Assembly: GCA_965204915.1 (NCBI GenBank)
Contig: OZ242023.1
Coordinates: 3,162,001 to 3,226,000 of the forward strand
DNA length: 64,000 nt
Direction of reading: 5' to 3'
Source: HK1 sp965204915
GTDB lineage: Bacteria; Pseudomonadota; Gammaproteobacteria; HK1
Shown: piece by piece, positions 16,841-24,962 of the stretch
Numbering within the stretch: position 1 is the first letter of the stretch
Layout of the letters: every line of letters starts with the position of its first letter
Program-made: the position numbers and the translations under genes
The notes under the pieces: model-generated
What the model was told of the DNA's origin: nothing
Databases searched by the model: none
What the model saw: only the letters and a program-made list of their open reading frames with translations

Positions 16841-17583
16841 GGACCGAGGTCCAGGGTTCCCAACCAGGCCTGCCCGGGAAAATCCGCGAGGGCCTCCACC
16901 ACCTTCTTCTGGCCGCCACGAAGCGCCGATTCGGTCAACCGCGCGGCCCGTTCTCCATCGCCCTCGATCAGCGCGGCCACCAGATCATCGTGGAAGTGGT
17001 GGAACTCATGCTCGCGCTTCTGCAGGGCCAGGCCCATGTGCACGATGCGTTCATGCTGTTCCATGAGGCTGACGACCAGGGCAGCCAGGCGCTGGTTGCC
17101 GGCGGTCTCCGCGACGTATCGGTGGAACTCCCGGTTGGCCTTCAGATATGCCGATCCACCGGCCTTGCCGCCCGGCGCATAGGAGGCATGCGCAGCTTCG
17201 TTCAGCTCGCGCAGCCGCCGCGCATCCACCTTGCCCGCGGCGAGCCGGACCGCGGTCACGTCGAGTACGAGGCGAAGCTGGAATATCTCCTGGACGTCGC
17301 GCAGCGTGATCGCGGAGACCGCGTTCCCCTGGCGCCCGCGCGAAACGATCAACCCTTCCTGGCGCAGGCGCATCAACGCATTGCGGATCGGCGCCTTGCC
17401 CATGCGATAGCGCGACGCGAGCGCGCCCTCGGATATGTCTTCCCCGGGCTGCAAGGAGCAGGAGATGACGTCGTCCTTGATCTTCGCGTAGGCGATGTCG
17501 TTCAGGTTCCGGTCGGCGGTCTGCCCGCCCTTTCCCGGCGGGGCCGCGGCTCTTCCGGGCTCATGACGTTTCCCGTACGGCAT
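16837..17583 (-). CDS. GntR family transcriptional regulator (FadR/FCD type)
   Basis: A 248-residue regulator. The N-terminal winged helix (IAYAKIKDDVISCSLQPGEDISEGALASRY, then PIRNALMRLRQEGLI) is GntR-type, with an unusual G-K-A-P in place of the common S-R-T-P recognition turn. The C-terminal helical FCD ligand domain has the expected acidic and histidine residues (REFHRYVAETAGNQRL, then HHFHDDLVAALIEGD). Such proteins sense organic acids or amino acids and usually repress nearby catabolic genes. It is divergent from tldD. I chose the ATG at 17583, as upstream residues look non-coding. Confidence 0.9.
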   Translation of the reverse strand: MPYGKRHEPGRAAAPPGKGGQTADRNLNDIAYAKIKDDVISCSLQPGEDISEGALASRYRMGKAPIRNALMRLRQEGLIVSRGRQGNAVSAITLRDVQEIFQLRLVLDVTAVRLAAGKVDARRLRELNEAAHASYAPGGKAGGSAYLKANREFHRYVAETAGNQRLAALVVSLMEQHERIVHMGLALQKREHEFHHFHDDLVAALIEGDGERAARLTESALRGGQKKVVEALADFPGQAWLGTLDLGP

Positions 17584-17752
17584 GGAGGCTCGATTCCCCG
17601 GCAACGCTCCGCATCGGGTGCGCCCGCCTGGCGTAGTCGTCTCTCCACAGCGTAACGCAATCGCCCGCCGTTCGCGCCATCGGCGCACCGAGCCGCCACC
17701 CCGCCCGCGATGCTATGCTCGCAACCTTCCTGCGGCACCGGCGGACCCACCC

Positions 17753-19204
17753 ATGAGCCAGGCACTCGACATCGCCCGCAACCACATCCTCGCCTCCGGC
17801 GGGCTCTCCGAGGGCGACCTCGAATCCACCCTGGGCCGGCTGCGCGAGCACTCCGTCGACGAGGCGGATCTCTATTTCGAATCGACGCGGTCCGAGGCGT
17901 GGGTGCTCGAAGACGGCATCGTGAAGCAGGGCAGCCACAACATCGAGCAGGGCGTCGGGGTGCGGGCGATGAGCGGCGAGAAGAGCGGATTCGCGTACTC
18001 CGACGAGGTCGCCCCGGAAGCCCTCGCGCACGCGGCGTCGGCCGCGCGCAGCATCGCCCGCGGGGGCGGCGACGGCCGCATCCGGGCGTGGCACGGCTCG
18101 CGGGCGCCCGCACTCTACGCCCCCGTCGATCCGATCGAATCCTTCGACGAGCACACCCGCATCGCGCTGCTGGAGCGCACCGACGCGGAGGCCCGCCGGA
18201 TCGATCCGCACGTCCAACAGGTCATCGTCAGCCTCGCCGGCGAGTACAGCCGGATCCTCGTCGCCTCCAGCGACGGCACCTTCGCCGGCGACGTGCGCCC
18301 GCTGGTGCGGATGAACGTGAGCGTCATCGTCGAACGCGACGGGCGGCGCGAGCAGGCGTCGGCCGGCGGGGGCGGACGCTACGACTACCGCTACTTCACC
18401 GATGACGAAGACCGCGCCTGCGCCTACGCGCGCGAGGCGGTGCGCCAGGCGCTGGTCAATCTCGACGCGGAGCACGCGCCGGCGGGCACGATGACCGTGG
18501 TGCTCGGGCCGGGCTGGCCCGGGGTGCTGCTGCACGAGGCGATCGGGCACGGACTCGAAGGGGACTTCAACCGCAAGGGCAGCTCGGTGTTCGCCGGCCG
18601 CATCGGCGAACGGGTGGCGAGCGATCAATGCACCGTGGTAGACGACGGCACCCTGGAACACCGCCGCGGATCGCTCACCATCGACGACGAAGGCACCCCG
18701 ACCCGGTGCACGACCCTCATCGAGGGCGGCATCCTGAAGGGCTACATGCAGGACAAGCTGAACGCCCGCCTCATGGGGACGGCGCCCACCGGCAACGGGC
18801 GGCGCGAATCCTACGCCCACCTCCCGATGCCCCGCATGACCAACACCTACATGCTCCCCGGCAGGTACGAGCGCGACGAGATCATCGCGTCGGTGGACAG
18901 GGGGCTGTACGCGGTGAGCTTCGGGGGCGGGCAGGTGGACATCACCTCCGGGAAGTTCGTCTTCTCCGCGAGCGAGGCGTACCTCGTCGAGAACGGCAAG
19001 GTCACTCGGCCGGTCAAGGGCGCGACCCTCATCGGCAACGGACCCGACGTGCTCACCCGCGTGAGCATGGTCGGCAACGATCTGGAGCTCGACTGGGGCG
19101 TGGGAGTGTGCGGGAAGGACGGCCAGAGCGTCCCGGTGGGGGTCGGGCAGCCGACGCTTCGCGTCGACGGGCTGACGGTGGGCGGAACGAACGTCGAGGG
19201 GTAG
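17753..19204 (+). CDS. tldD: Metalloprotease TldD
   Basis: A 483-residue TldD protein. The catalytic motif HEAIGHGLEGD lies at about residue 263, and the conserved GKFVFSASEAYLVENGKVT block is near the C-terminus. TldD pairs with TldE/PmbA to form a protease that degrades unfolded peptides and matures some RiPPs (microcin B17) and antitoxins such as CcdA. No pmbA is in this window. The GTG/ATG choice is clear: ATG at 17753 begins MSQALDIARNHIL. The RiPP-like precursor 2.2 kb downstream is a possible but unproven client. Confidence 0.95.
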   Translation: MSQALDIARNHILASGGLSEGDLESTLGRLREHSVDEADLYFESTRSEAWVLEDGIVKQGSHNIEQGVGVRAMSGEKSGFAYSDEVAPEALAHAASAARSIARGGGDGRIRAWHGSRAPALYAPVDPIESFDEHTRIALLERTDAEARRIDPHVQQVIVSLAGEYSRILVASSDGTFAGDVRPLVRMNVSVIVERDGRREQASAGGGGRYDYRYFTDDEDRACAYAREAVRQALVNLDAEHAPAGTMTVVLGPGWPGVLLHEAIGHGLEGDFNRKGSSVFAGRIGERVASDQCTVVDDGTLEHRRGSLTIDDEGTPTRCTTLIEGGILKGYMQDKLNARLMGTAPTGNGRRESYAHLPMPRMTNTYMLPGRYERDEIIASVDRGLYAVSFGGGQVDITSGKFVFSASEAYLVENGKVTRPVKGATLIGNGPDVLTRVSMVGNDLELDWGVGVCGKDGQSVPVGVGQPTLRVDGLTVGGTNVEG

Positions 19205-19325
19205 CGCGGCCCTCCTTGCCCGCAATGCCTCCCATGCCCGGCCTCGCACGGCGCCGGCAGCTCACCGCACGATCCGGCGGGCAATGGGCGGCAGTTTCCC
19301 GTCATGACGTAAGGCGGACCGTGAC

Positions 19326-20438
19326 ATGGCGCTGTTCATCGGCCTGATCTCCGGGACGAGCATGGATGCCGTGGATGCCGCGCTGGTGGCGTTCGAGCGC
19401 GACGGCACCACCACCGTCGCCACCCATTCGGCGTCGATCCCCGGCGATCTGAAGGGCGAGCTCCATGCCCTGGCGCAGGACCCGACGGGCGCCGCGGTCC
19501 GCTTCTGGAACGCGGATGCGCGCCTCGGCTCGGTCTTCGCGGGCGCCGCGCTGGAGCTTCTCGACGTCGCCGCCGTGGACCCCCGCCGGGTGGCCGCGAT
19601 CGGCAGCCACGGCCAGACGGTGTACCACGCACCGGGCGCGGCCCCGCCGCTCACGGTGCAGCTCGGCGATCCGAGCATCATCGCCGAGCGCACCGGCATC
19701 ACCACGGTGGCCGACTTCAGGCGGCGCGACGTCGCGGCCGGCGGCGAAGGGGCGCCGCTGGCCCCCGCGTTCCACCGGGCGGCGTTCTCCGCCCCGGGGG
19801 TCGAGCGCGGCATTCTCAACCTGGGGGGCATCGCGAACCTGTCGGTGCTCCCCGCGGATCCGGACCGGCCGCCGCTCGGCTTCGACACCGGCCCCGGAAA
19901 CACCCTCCTCGATGCCTTCGTGCGCACCCGGTTCGGCGCCGACATGGATCGCGATGCGGCTCTGGCGGGCGAGGGTGAGGTGATCCCCTCCCTGCTCGCC
20001 GGGTTGCTGGCCGATCCGTACTTCGGCCGCGAGCCGCCGAAGAGCACCGGGCGGGAGCTGTTCAACGCGGCATGGCTCGATGCCCGCCTCGCCGCCCATG
20101 CGGAGGCGGCGCCGAAGGACGTGCTGCGGACGTTGTGCGAGCTGACGGTGGAGACGGCGGCGGCGGCGGTGGAGCGGTTCGCGCCGCACACCCGGGAGCT
20201 CTATCTGTGCGGAGGCGGCGCCCGCAATCCGCTCATCGCCTCGCGGCTCGCGGAGCGGGCGGCGCCGGTCGGCGTGGATACCACGGCCAAGCTCGGCCTC
20301 CATCCGGACTGGGTGGAGGCCGCCGCGTTCGCCTGGCTCGCGATGCGCACCCTCGCCGGGGAGTCCGGCAACGCGCCCTCGGTCACCGGCGCGGCCAGGG
20401 AGACGGTTCTGGGGGGGATCTACCCCGCCCGAGCATGA
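19326..20438 (+). CDS. anmK: Anhydro-N-acetylmuramic acid kinase
   Basis: A 370-residue kinase of peptidoglycan recycling that converts 1,6-anhydroMurNAc to MurNAc-6-phosphate in the cytoplasm. The phosphate-binding N-terminus GLISGTSMDAVDAAL and the catalytic region (TVADFRRRDVAAGGEGAPLAPAFH) are intact, and the length is normal. It is followed by the convergent erpA gene, a pairing common in gammaproteobacteria. An AAGGCGG ribosome site precedes the ATG. Confidence 0.96.
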   Translation: MALFIGLISGTSMDAVDAALVAFERDGTTTVATHSASIPGDLKGELHALAQDPTGAAVRFWNADARLGSVFAGAALELLDVAAVDPRRVAAIGSHGQTVYHAPGAAPPLTVQLGDPSIIAERTGITTVADFRRRDVAAGGEGAPLAPAFHRAAFSAPGVERGILNLGGIANLSVLPADPDRPPLGFDTGPGNTLLDAFVRTRFGADMDRDAALAGEGEVIPSLLAGLLADPYFGREPPKSTGRELFNAAWLDARLAAHAEAAPKDVLRTLCELTVETAAAAVERFAPHTRELYLCGGGARNPLIASRLAERAAPVGVDTTAKLGLHPDWVEAAAFAWLAMRTLAGESGNAPSVTGAARETVLGGIYPARA

Positions 20439-20493
20439 TCTTCGGCAACGGGGACTGCATCGGATCGAGGACGGCGCACATCGCGGCCGGGTG

Positions 20494-20531
20494 CGGGTCC
20501 GGAAGGCGGTACATCGGGTCCGGAAGGCGGT
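20494..20531. repeat. Tandem 17-bp repeat after anmK
   Basis: CGGGTCCGGAAGGCGGT occurs at 20494 and again at 20515, a 21-base period. A second near-repeat, (C)GTGCGGGCGGGGCC-like, follows at about 20548 and 20607. The gap between the convergent anmK and erpA genes is otherwise empty. Confidence 0.6.
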
Positions 20532-20643
20532 CGGGAGCGGAATCCCCCTTGCGCGGGCGGGGCCGTGTCGTCCCGGCGGTCGTCCCCGGCGCGGAGAACT
20601 TCCCCTCGTGCGGGCGGGGCCTTGCTTCGTCGATCGGTTCGCC

Positions 20644-20991
20644 TCAGATCGAGAAGGACATCCCGCAGCCGCAGGTGGTCGCCGCGTTCGGGTTGCTGAT
20701 CACGAACCGGGACCCTTGCAGGTCTTCCTTGTAGTCGATCTCCGAGCCCATCAGGTACTGGAAGCTCATCGGATCCACGAGCAGCTTCGCCCCCTCGCGC
20801 TCGATCACGACGTCTTCCTCGCCGGCCATATCCTCGAAGTTGAATCCGTACTGGAATCCCGAGCATCCGCCCCCTTCGATGTAGACGCGAAGCAGCGGGT
20901 TGGTGCGGCCCTGGCGGAGAACGAGTTCACCCACCTTGTGTGCCGCCTTCTCCGAGAAGGCGACCGCGGATGCGAAATCGGGGTTCGACAT
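20644..20991 (-). CDS. erpA: Iron-sulfur cluster insertion protein ErpA
   Basis: A 115-residue A-type carrier that delivers Fe-S clusters to apoproteins, including those of isoprenoid synthesis. The three conserved cysteines are present: one in GGGCSGFQYGF and two in the C-terminal CGCGMSFSI. Acidic E-D-D-V and the SFQYLMGSEIDYKEDL block match ErpA better than IscA. The gene has its own upstream region shared divergently with the RiPP-like precursor. Confidence 0.95.
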   Translation of the reverse strand: MSNPDFASAVAFSEKAAHKVGELVLRQGRTNPLLRVYIEGGGCSGFQYGFNFEDMAGEEDVVIEREGAKLLVDPMSFQYLMGSEIDYKEDLQGSRFVISNPNAATTCGCGMSFSI

Positions 20992-21412
20992 GTCTCTCGT
21001 CTCCCGCCTGCGACCTGCGCTTCAGCATGGGGCCTCCGGCGGCTCGAATCAACACTCCGGCTTGCCGTCCCCCACCTCCGTACCCCACCCCGACCGCGCG
21101 ATACGATGTACCTGGATGCTACCGGAAAGGGGCGGATGCGGCTACCGCGTGCGTCCGCCAGGGGCACCCTGCGCCCGCGGTCCGGGAAGCCCGGCCAGCC
21201 GGGCGCCACGTTCCCCGCCCTGGCGGGGATGGACCGGCCCAGGCGACCTGAGGCGCGAGCCGGTAGTGGGTCGGTTTCAAACTGGCACGCGCCCCCACTC
21301 CCCGGACCGGGGTGCACCGGAAATTAGGGTTTATCCACGAATGCCGGGCTGGTTGGATCGCCGTTGGCCTGCACAACGCAAGGGCCATACCGACACTACG
21401 GAGGCGCCAACG
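20992..21412. other. Divergent intergenic region, erpA / RiPP precursor
   Basis: These 421 bases hold no supported gene. They must carry the erpA promoter (leftward) and probably that of the precursor gene (rightward). CTACGGAGG, 8 bases before the precursor ATG, is its ribosome site. No clear promoter boxes can be singled out. Confidence 0.4.
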
Positions 21413-21703
21413 ATGAGAACAGCGAACGAGATGCGGGCGCAGATTGCGGACAGGGCTGCACAGGATGCGGATTTCCGCGCCCGGCTGCTGAGCGATCCGA
21501 GAGGGGCGGTGCAGGAGGAGCTGAGCGTCAGCCTTCCTGAAGGCATGACGCTCAACGTCCATGAGCAAGGCGCGGGGACCGTCCATCTGGTCCTGCCGCC
21601 CAGCTCCAAGCTGGGCGAGCGTGACCTCGACGCCGTTACCGGAGGCATCGGCACCATCGACCTGCACGTGTCGAATCCCGACCTGAACCCCGCCAACTGG
21701 TAG
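21413..21703 (+). CDS. NHLP-type RiPP precursor peptide (nitrile-hydratase-like leader)
   Basis: A 96-residue peptide with the layout of the NHLP leader family: an N-terminal leader resembling the nitrile hydratase alpha subunit (ANEMRAQIADRAAQDADFRA, RLLSDPRGAVQEEL, LPEGMTLNVHEQGAGTVHLV, then LPPSSKLGERDLDAVTGG) and a double-glycine end. Cleavage after GG would release an 18-residue core, IGTIDLHVSNPDLNPANW. The core has no cysteine and only one Thr and one Ser, so lanthionine or azole chemistry would be limited. No maturase, peptidase-exporter or radical-SAM gene is adjacent. A good ribosome site (GGAGG) supports the ATG. Confidence 0.8.
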   Translation: MRTANEMRAQIADRAAQDADFRARLLSDPRGAVQEELSVSLPEGMTLNVHEQGAGTVHLVLPPSSKLGERDLDAVTGGIGTIDLHVSNPDLNPANW

Positions 21704-21817
21704 CGCGCGATGTCGGCGGGATAAGGCGGCCAACGGGGCGCTTGGCGTGCTCGATGCCGGCGAGGATGGCTCCACGTTCGTCACGGTGGCGGACGAATCA
21801 CGAGGGGAGGGTGAGCG

Positions 21818-22696
21818 ATGAAGGCATGGATGAAGGCGGCGGCCGTGCCGTGTGTGGCGGTCCTGACGAGCTGGCCGTTGGCAGCGCCGGCGCAAGACGA
21901 TCACGGCGACACGCGGGCTACGGCCACGGTTGTTCAGGCGTCATCCACCACGGCGGGGAATCTCGAAGAAGCCGGCGATCGGGATTGGTTCCGTTTCGAG
22001 CTTCCGGGTGCAGGCCGTTTGATTGTGCAGACTACGGGAAGAACCGATACCTTTGGGAGACTGTTCCGGGGCAATAGCAGTACCCCCGAAGGGGAAGACG
22101 ACGATGGCGGTTCTGGCAATAACTTCCGCATCACGGCGGATGCGCGAGCCGGCACCTGGTACGTCGAAGTGAGAGGATTCAACTACAACTCGACGGGTGC
22201 CTACACGTTGCGTGTCGAGACAACGGAGCCGCCGGAGCCGCCTGGGCCGCCGGAGCCACCGGAGCCGGAACCGCCGGAGCCGGAAACCCCGGAGCCGGAA
22301 GCGTGCCCGGCGGAGCCGCGCTGTGACCATCTCGCCATCATCCCGGCGATGCCGAAGGCGCTGCCTGGCGGCGAGGATGCTGGCGACCATTGGCTTCGGA
22401 TCTCGAACCCGGGCGCCGCGAGCATCACCTTCACGGTGACGGGGCGGAACGATGCGGGGACGAAGGGCGGGACGTACCGGCGCGAGCTGCCGGCGCACCG
22501 GAGCGTCAAGGTGGTGATGCGCGACGTCGAGGCGGCGTTCGACGTCGAGGCGGAAGGGTGGTGGACGCTGACGGTGACGGGGAGCGGGCCGTTGTACGCG
22601 AGCGCGACGATGTTGAACCACGGCGAGCGCCGGTTCGTTCCGGTGCGAACCCCGGCGACGTGCACGAGCGGGTCGGAGACGCGGACCGGAGGGTAA
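21818..22696 (+). CDS. Secreted PPC-domain protein with Pro-Glu linker
   Basis: A 292-residue exported protein. The signal peptide (AAAVPCVAVLTSWPLAAPAQ) is followed by a bacterial pre-peptidase C-terminal (PPC) beta-sandwich (DRDWFRFELPGAGRLIVQTT through GTWYVEVRGFNYNSTGAYTL). A linker of about 35 residues built of PEP/PEPE repeats then leads to a second beta-rich domain beginning CDHLAIIPAMP and ending with a basic, Ser/Thr-rich tail. PPC domains usually assist secretion or binding, but no protease domain is present. It starts 114 bases after the RiPP-like gene on the same strand; a functional link is only possible. Confidence 0.75.
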   Translation: MKAWMKAAAVPCVAVLTSWPLAAPAQDDHGDTRATATVVQASSTTAGNLEEAGDRDWFRFELPGAGRLIVQTTGRTDTFGRLFRGNSSTPEGEDDDGGSGNNFRITADARAGTWYVEVRGFNYNSTGAYTLRVETTEPPEPPGPPEPPEPEPPEPETPEPEACPAEPRCDHLAIIPAMPKALPGGEDAGDHWLRISNPGAASITFTVTGRNDAGTKGGTYRRELPAHRSVKVVMRDVEAAFDVEAEGWWTLTVTGSGPLYASATMLNHGERRFVPVRTPATCTSGSETRTGG

Positions 22697-23006
22697 GCCG
22701 GGTCCCAGGGGCGAAGCGCCCGGTCCGACATCTCCACTTGTCGGACTCTTGGCGACGTCGGCAGGGGCGGCGCCTGGCCAACCCTGCCGAACGCCCTTTC
22801 GCGCGAAGCGAACCTTCATCGCGCTTTCCGTGCCGAAGGCACAAGGCATGTCGAACGAATCACGCATCAGGCCTGCCGGCGTGCGGGATTAGGGTTGCGC
22901 GTGCCGGGTGCGGGCCAGGTGCACGTGCGCCCATAGCGGCGGCTGGCGCGCAAGGCGCACACCCGCTTGCTGTGGGTGGCTCGAAGCACGCGAGCGGGAA
23001 GCCAAG
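22697..23006. other. Non-coding stretch before the methylase fragment
   Basis: I see no gene in these 310 bases. Short frames on both strands lack recognisable sequence. The stretch separates the PPC gene from the ISP methylase fragment and may be further decayed accessory DNA. Confidence 0.4.
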
Positions 23007-23432
23007 AAAGATTTCTCGCGCGGAACCGTGGTCCGACACCTTGCGGACAACTTCGGCAACGGGCTGTCGAGCTTCTTCCCTCTCCGGCTTTGCGAAGGGC
23101 AGATCGGGAACGATGACGACGGCCTCCATCACCCGCGAGCATGGCCGCCCGATCACGCCGCGCATCGCATCGGAAGTGACGACGCCGACCCGCGGCGCCG
23201 TCCCAACCTGTCGAGCGCCGCCCGGCGTTACCTGGAGTCCCTCGGCTTGAGCGTCGAAAACCTGTTCCACCACGTACTCGCCGTGCTGCACGACCCCGCC
23301 TACCGCGAGGCCAACGCCGGGGCGCTGCGCATGGAGTGGCCGCGCATCCCGCTCCCCGGCTGGCCTCCTGGGAGCGGCGCATCCCTTCGGGATGCGGGCG
23401 TCCGTCAGGACGCGCCGATCCCAGGTTCATGA
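23007..23432 (+). pseudogene. C-terminal fragment of a type ISP restriction-methylase
   Basis: The frame encodes LSSFFPLRL, then a spacer, then PNLSSAARRYLESLGL, SVENLFHHVLAVLHDPAYRE and ALRMEWPRIPLPGW. These blocks are typical of the target-recognition/C-terminal region of large type ISP (helicase-methylase) restriction enzymes, which exceed 1,000 residues. No methylase or helicase motifs lie upstream, and the 3' end runs into a palindromic repeat and stops about 20 codons later, so this is a remnant. It marks a site where a restriction system was lost. Confidence 0.7.
23370..23404. repeat. REP-like palindromic element, copy 1
   Basis: GGGAGCGGCG is followed by a perfect GCATCCC-TTC-GGGATGC hairpin and GGGCGTCC, which starts a second hairpin GCGTCC-GTCA-GGACGC. 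The same architecture recurs at 23828. This copy coincides with the end of the ISP methylase fragment. Confidence 0.65.
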
Positions 23433-23500
23433 CCGGCGTTTGGTTCCGGCTATGCCGGGTTGGGGCGGTAGAAGCAGTCGACCGTCGATCTGCCGGTCAC

Positions 23501-23683
23501 TCAGGCCGGCGACGCCGTGCCCGGTGCGGCCGGTTCGTAGCGGGTGAACCCCTCGAACCACCCTTCCAGTCGCGCCATGCGTTCGCGCAAGTCGGCGACG
23601 GCGCGATGCAGGCCCCGCAGGAAGGCCGACCCGGCGACGTTGGACAACCCGACGACGATGATGGCGAGGAGCTCGGGGGACAT
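23501..23683 (-). CDS. Small single-helix membrane protein
   Basis: A 60-residue protein: an N-terminal hydrophobic helix (PELLAIIVVGLSNVAGSAFL) followed by an amphipathic, charged segment (VADLRERMARLEGWFEGF) that could form a coiled coil. The clean ATG has an AGAGGAA ribosome site. I recognise the general type (short anchored coiled-coil proteins common in high-GC proteobacteria) but no function. It lies between two REP-like elements and beside the methylase remnant. Confidence 0.6.
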   Translation of the reverse strand: MSPELLAIIVVGLSNVAGSAFLRGLHRAVADLRERMARLEGWFEGFTRYEPAAPGTASPA

Positions 23684-23827
23684 GGCGGGTTCCTCTGCTT
23701 CGCTTCGATGGGGCCGAAACCTCCCATTTCCCTTCGCGCCCCATCCGCTCCTCCGGGATGATCAATCCTCATGGAATCGACTTGCGCACGCAGCCCCGAT
23801 CCGGGCGGATCGGAGCGACGATGCTCC

Positions 23828-23892
23828 GGGAGCGGCGTGTCCCTCCGGGACACGGGCGTCTCGCCGGCAGGATTCCGCTGCGCTCCCACAGT
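23828..23892. repeat. REP-like palindromic element, copy 2
   Basis: The element begins GGGAGCGGCG, has a perfect GTGTCCC-TCC-GGGACAC hairpin, then GGGCGTCTCGCCGGCAGG, and ends CCGCTGCGCTCCCAC, whose CGCTCCC end is complementary to the starting GGGAGCG. It shares start, hairpin layout and GGGCGTC with the copy at 23370. The rest of the gap 23684-23998 is empty. Confidence 0.65.
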
Positions 23893-23998
23893 CCAAGGCG
23901 AGCGAGACGGCGGCTCTCCCCATGGACGTACGCGAACACCCGGCGCCCGCGCGAATCGGGCTACACTTCCGCCCCCATTGTCAGGAGGATGCCGGCCA

Positions 23999-24289
23999 AT
24001 GAGCAGGATCTGTCTCGTGGTGGAGTTCAAGGTCGAGCCGGGAACGAAGGCGCAGTTCCTGGAGATCATCGGGGAGCACGCGGCGCAGACGCTCGCGGAC
24101 GAGGAAGGTTGCCTCCAGTTCGAGGTATGCGACCCGCTCGAAGGCGAAGACCGCGTCTTCCTCTATGAAATGTACGCCGACGCCGCCGCGTTCGAGGTCC
24201 ACAAGGCATCGCCGATCCTCGCCCGCACCCGCGAACGCTACGCGGACATCCTCGTGTCGCGCGACGTCCATGTCTGCAAGGTCCTGTAA
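23999..24289 (+). CDS. Antibiotic biosynthesis monooxygenase-like (YgiN/ABM) protein
   Basis: A 96-residue ferredoxin-like alpha/beta protein of the ABM superfamily: VEFKVEPGTKAQFLEII, EEGCLQFEVCDP, FLYEMYADAAAFEVHKASP and the C-terminal RDVHVCKVL all match YgiN-type quinol monooxygenases. These are small dimeric enzymes acting on quinols or other aromatics. The GST gene begins 22 bases later with its own ribosome site, so the two are probably cotranscribed. Substrate unknown. Confidence 0.88.
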   Translation: MSRICLVVEFKVEPGTKAQFLEIIGEHAAQTLADEEGCLQFEVCDPLEGEDRVFLYEMYADAAAFEVHKASPILARTRERYADILVSRDVHVCKVL

Positions 24290-24311
24290 CCAGGAAAGGA
24301 AGGAGCCGGAA

Positions 24312-24905
24312 ATGATCACGCTCTACGGCACGCCGGTCTCGGGCAACGCCTACAAGGCGAGGTTGCTGCTCAGCCTGCTCGGGCTCGAATTCGAAGAGAT
24401 CGACGTCAACCTCATGTCCGGGGAGAACCGGACCGAGTCGTTCCTCGCGCTGAACCCCCGCGGGCAGGTCCCGGTGCTGGTGGACGGCGAAGCCACCGTC
24501 TGGGATTCCCAGGCAATCCTCGTCTATCTCGCACGGCGCTACGGCGAGGCGTGGCTGCCGGCCGATCCCGTGGCAATGGCGGAGGTGATGCAGTGGCTCG
24601 CGGTCTCGGAGAACGAACTGCTGTTCGGCCTCGCGCGGGCCCGAGCGGTCCTGCACTTCGGCCGCGACTTCGATCTGCCCTCATGCCAGGCATACGGCCG
24701 GGCCGGCCTGAAGGTGCTCGAGCAGCATCTCGCCGGCAACGACTGGCTCGCCGCCGGCAAGCCCACCATCGCCGACGTCGCCTGCATGCCCTACGCCGCG
24801 CTCTCCCACATGGGCGGCATCCCCCTCGACGACCACCCGGCGATTCGCGCGTGGATCGACCGCATCCGCGCCCTTCCGGGCTTCATCGCGATGGAGGGAA
24901 TCTGA
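24312..24905 (+). CDS. Glutathione S-transferase
   Basis: A 197-residue cytosolic GST. The thioredoxin-like N-terminal domain starts ITLYGTPVSGNAYKARLLLSLLG, with the cis-proline in GQVPVLVDG and the glutathione gamma-glutamyl contact in VWDSQAILVYLARR. The all-helical C-terminal domain includes KPTIADVACMPYAALSHMGG with the structural N-capping box and Asp. AAGGAAGGAG precedes the ATG. It follows the ABM protein closely, consistent with detoxification of reactive quinones or organics. Confidence 0.93.
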   Translation: MITLYGTPVSGNAYKARLLLSLLGLEFEEIDVNLMSGENRTESFLALNPRGQVPVLVDGEATVWDSQAILVYLARRYGEAWLPADPVAMAEVMQWLAVSENELLFGLARARAVLHFGRDFDLPSCQAYGRAGLKVLEQHLAGNDWLAAGKPTIADVACMPYAALSHMGGIPLDDHPAIRAWIDRIRALPGFIAMEGI

Positions 24906-24962
24906 AGCGGGGATCGTGTGGCCGAGAGGCTCGGTAGTCCTGGGGCCACGCGAATGCCCGAT

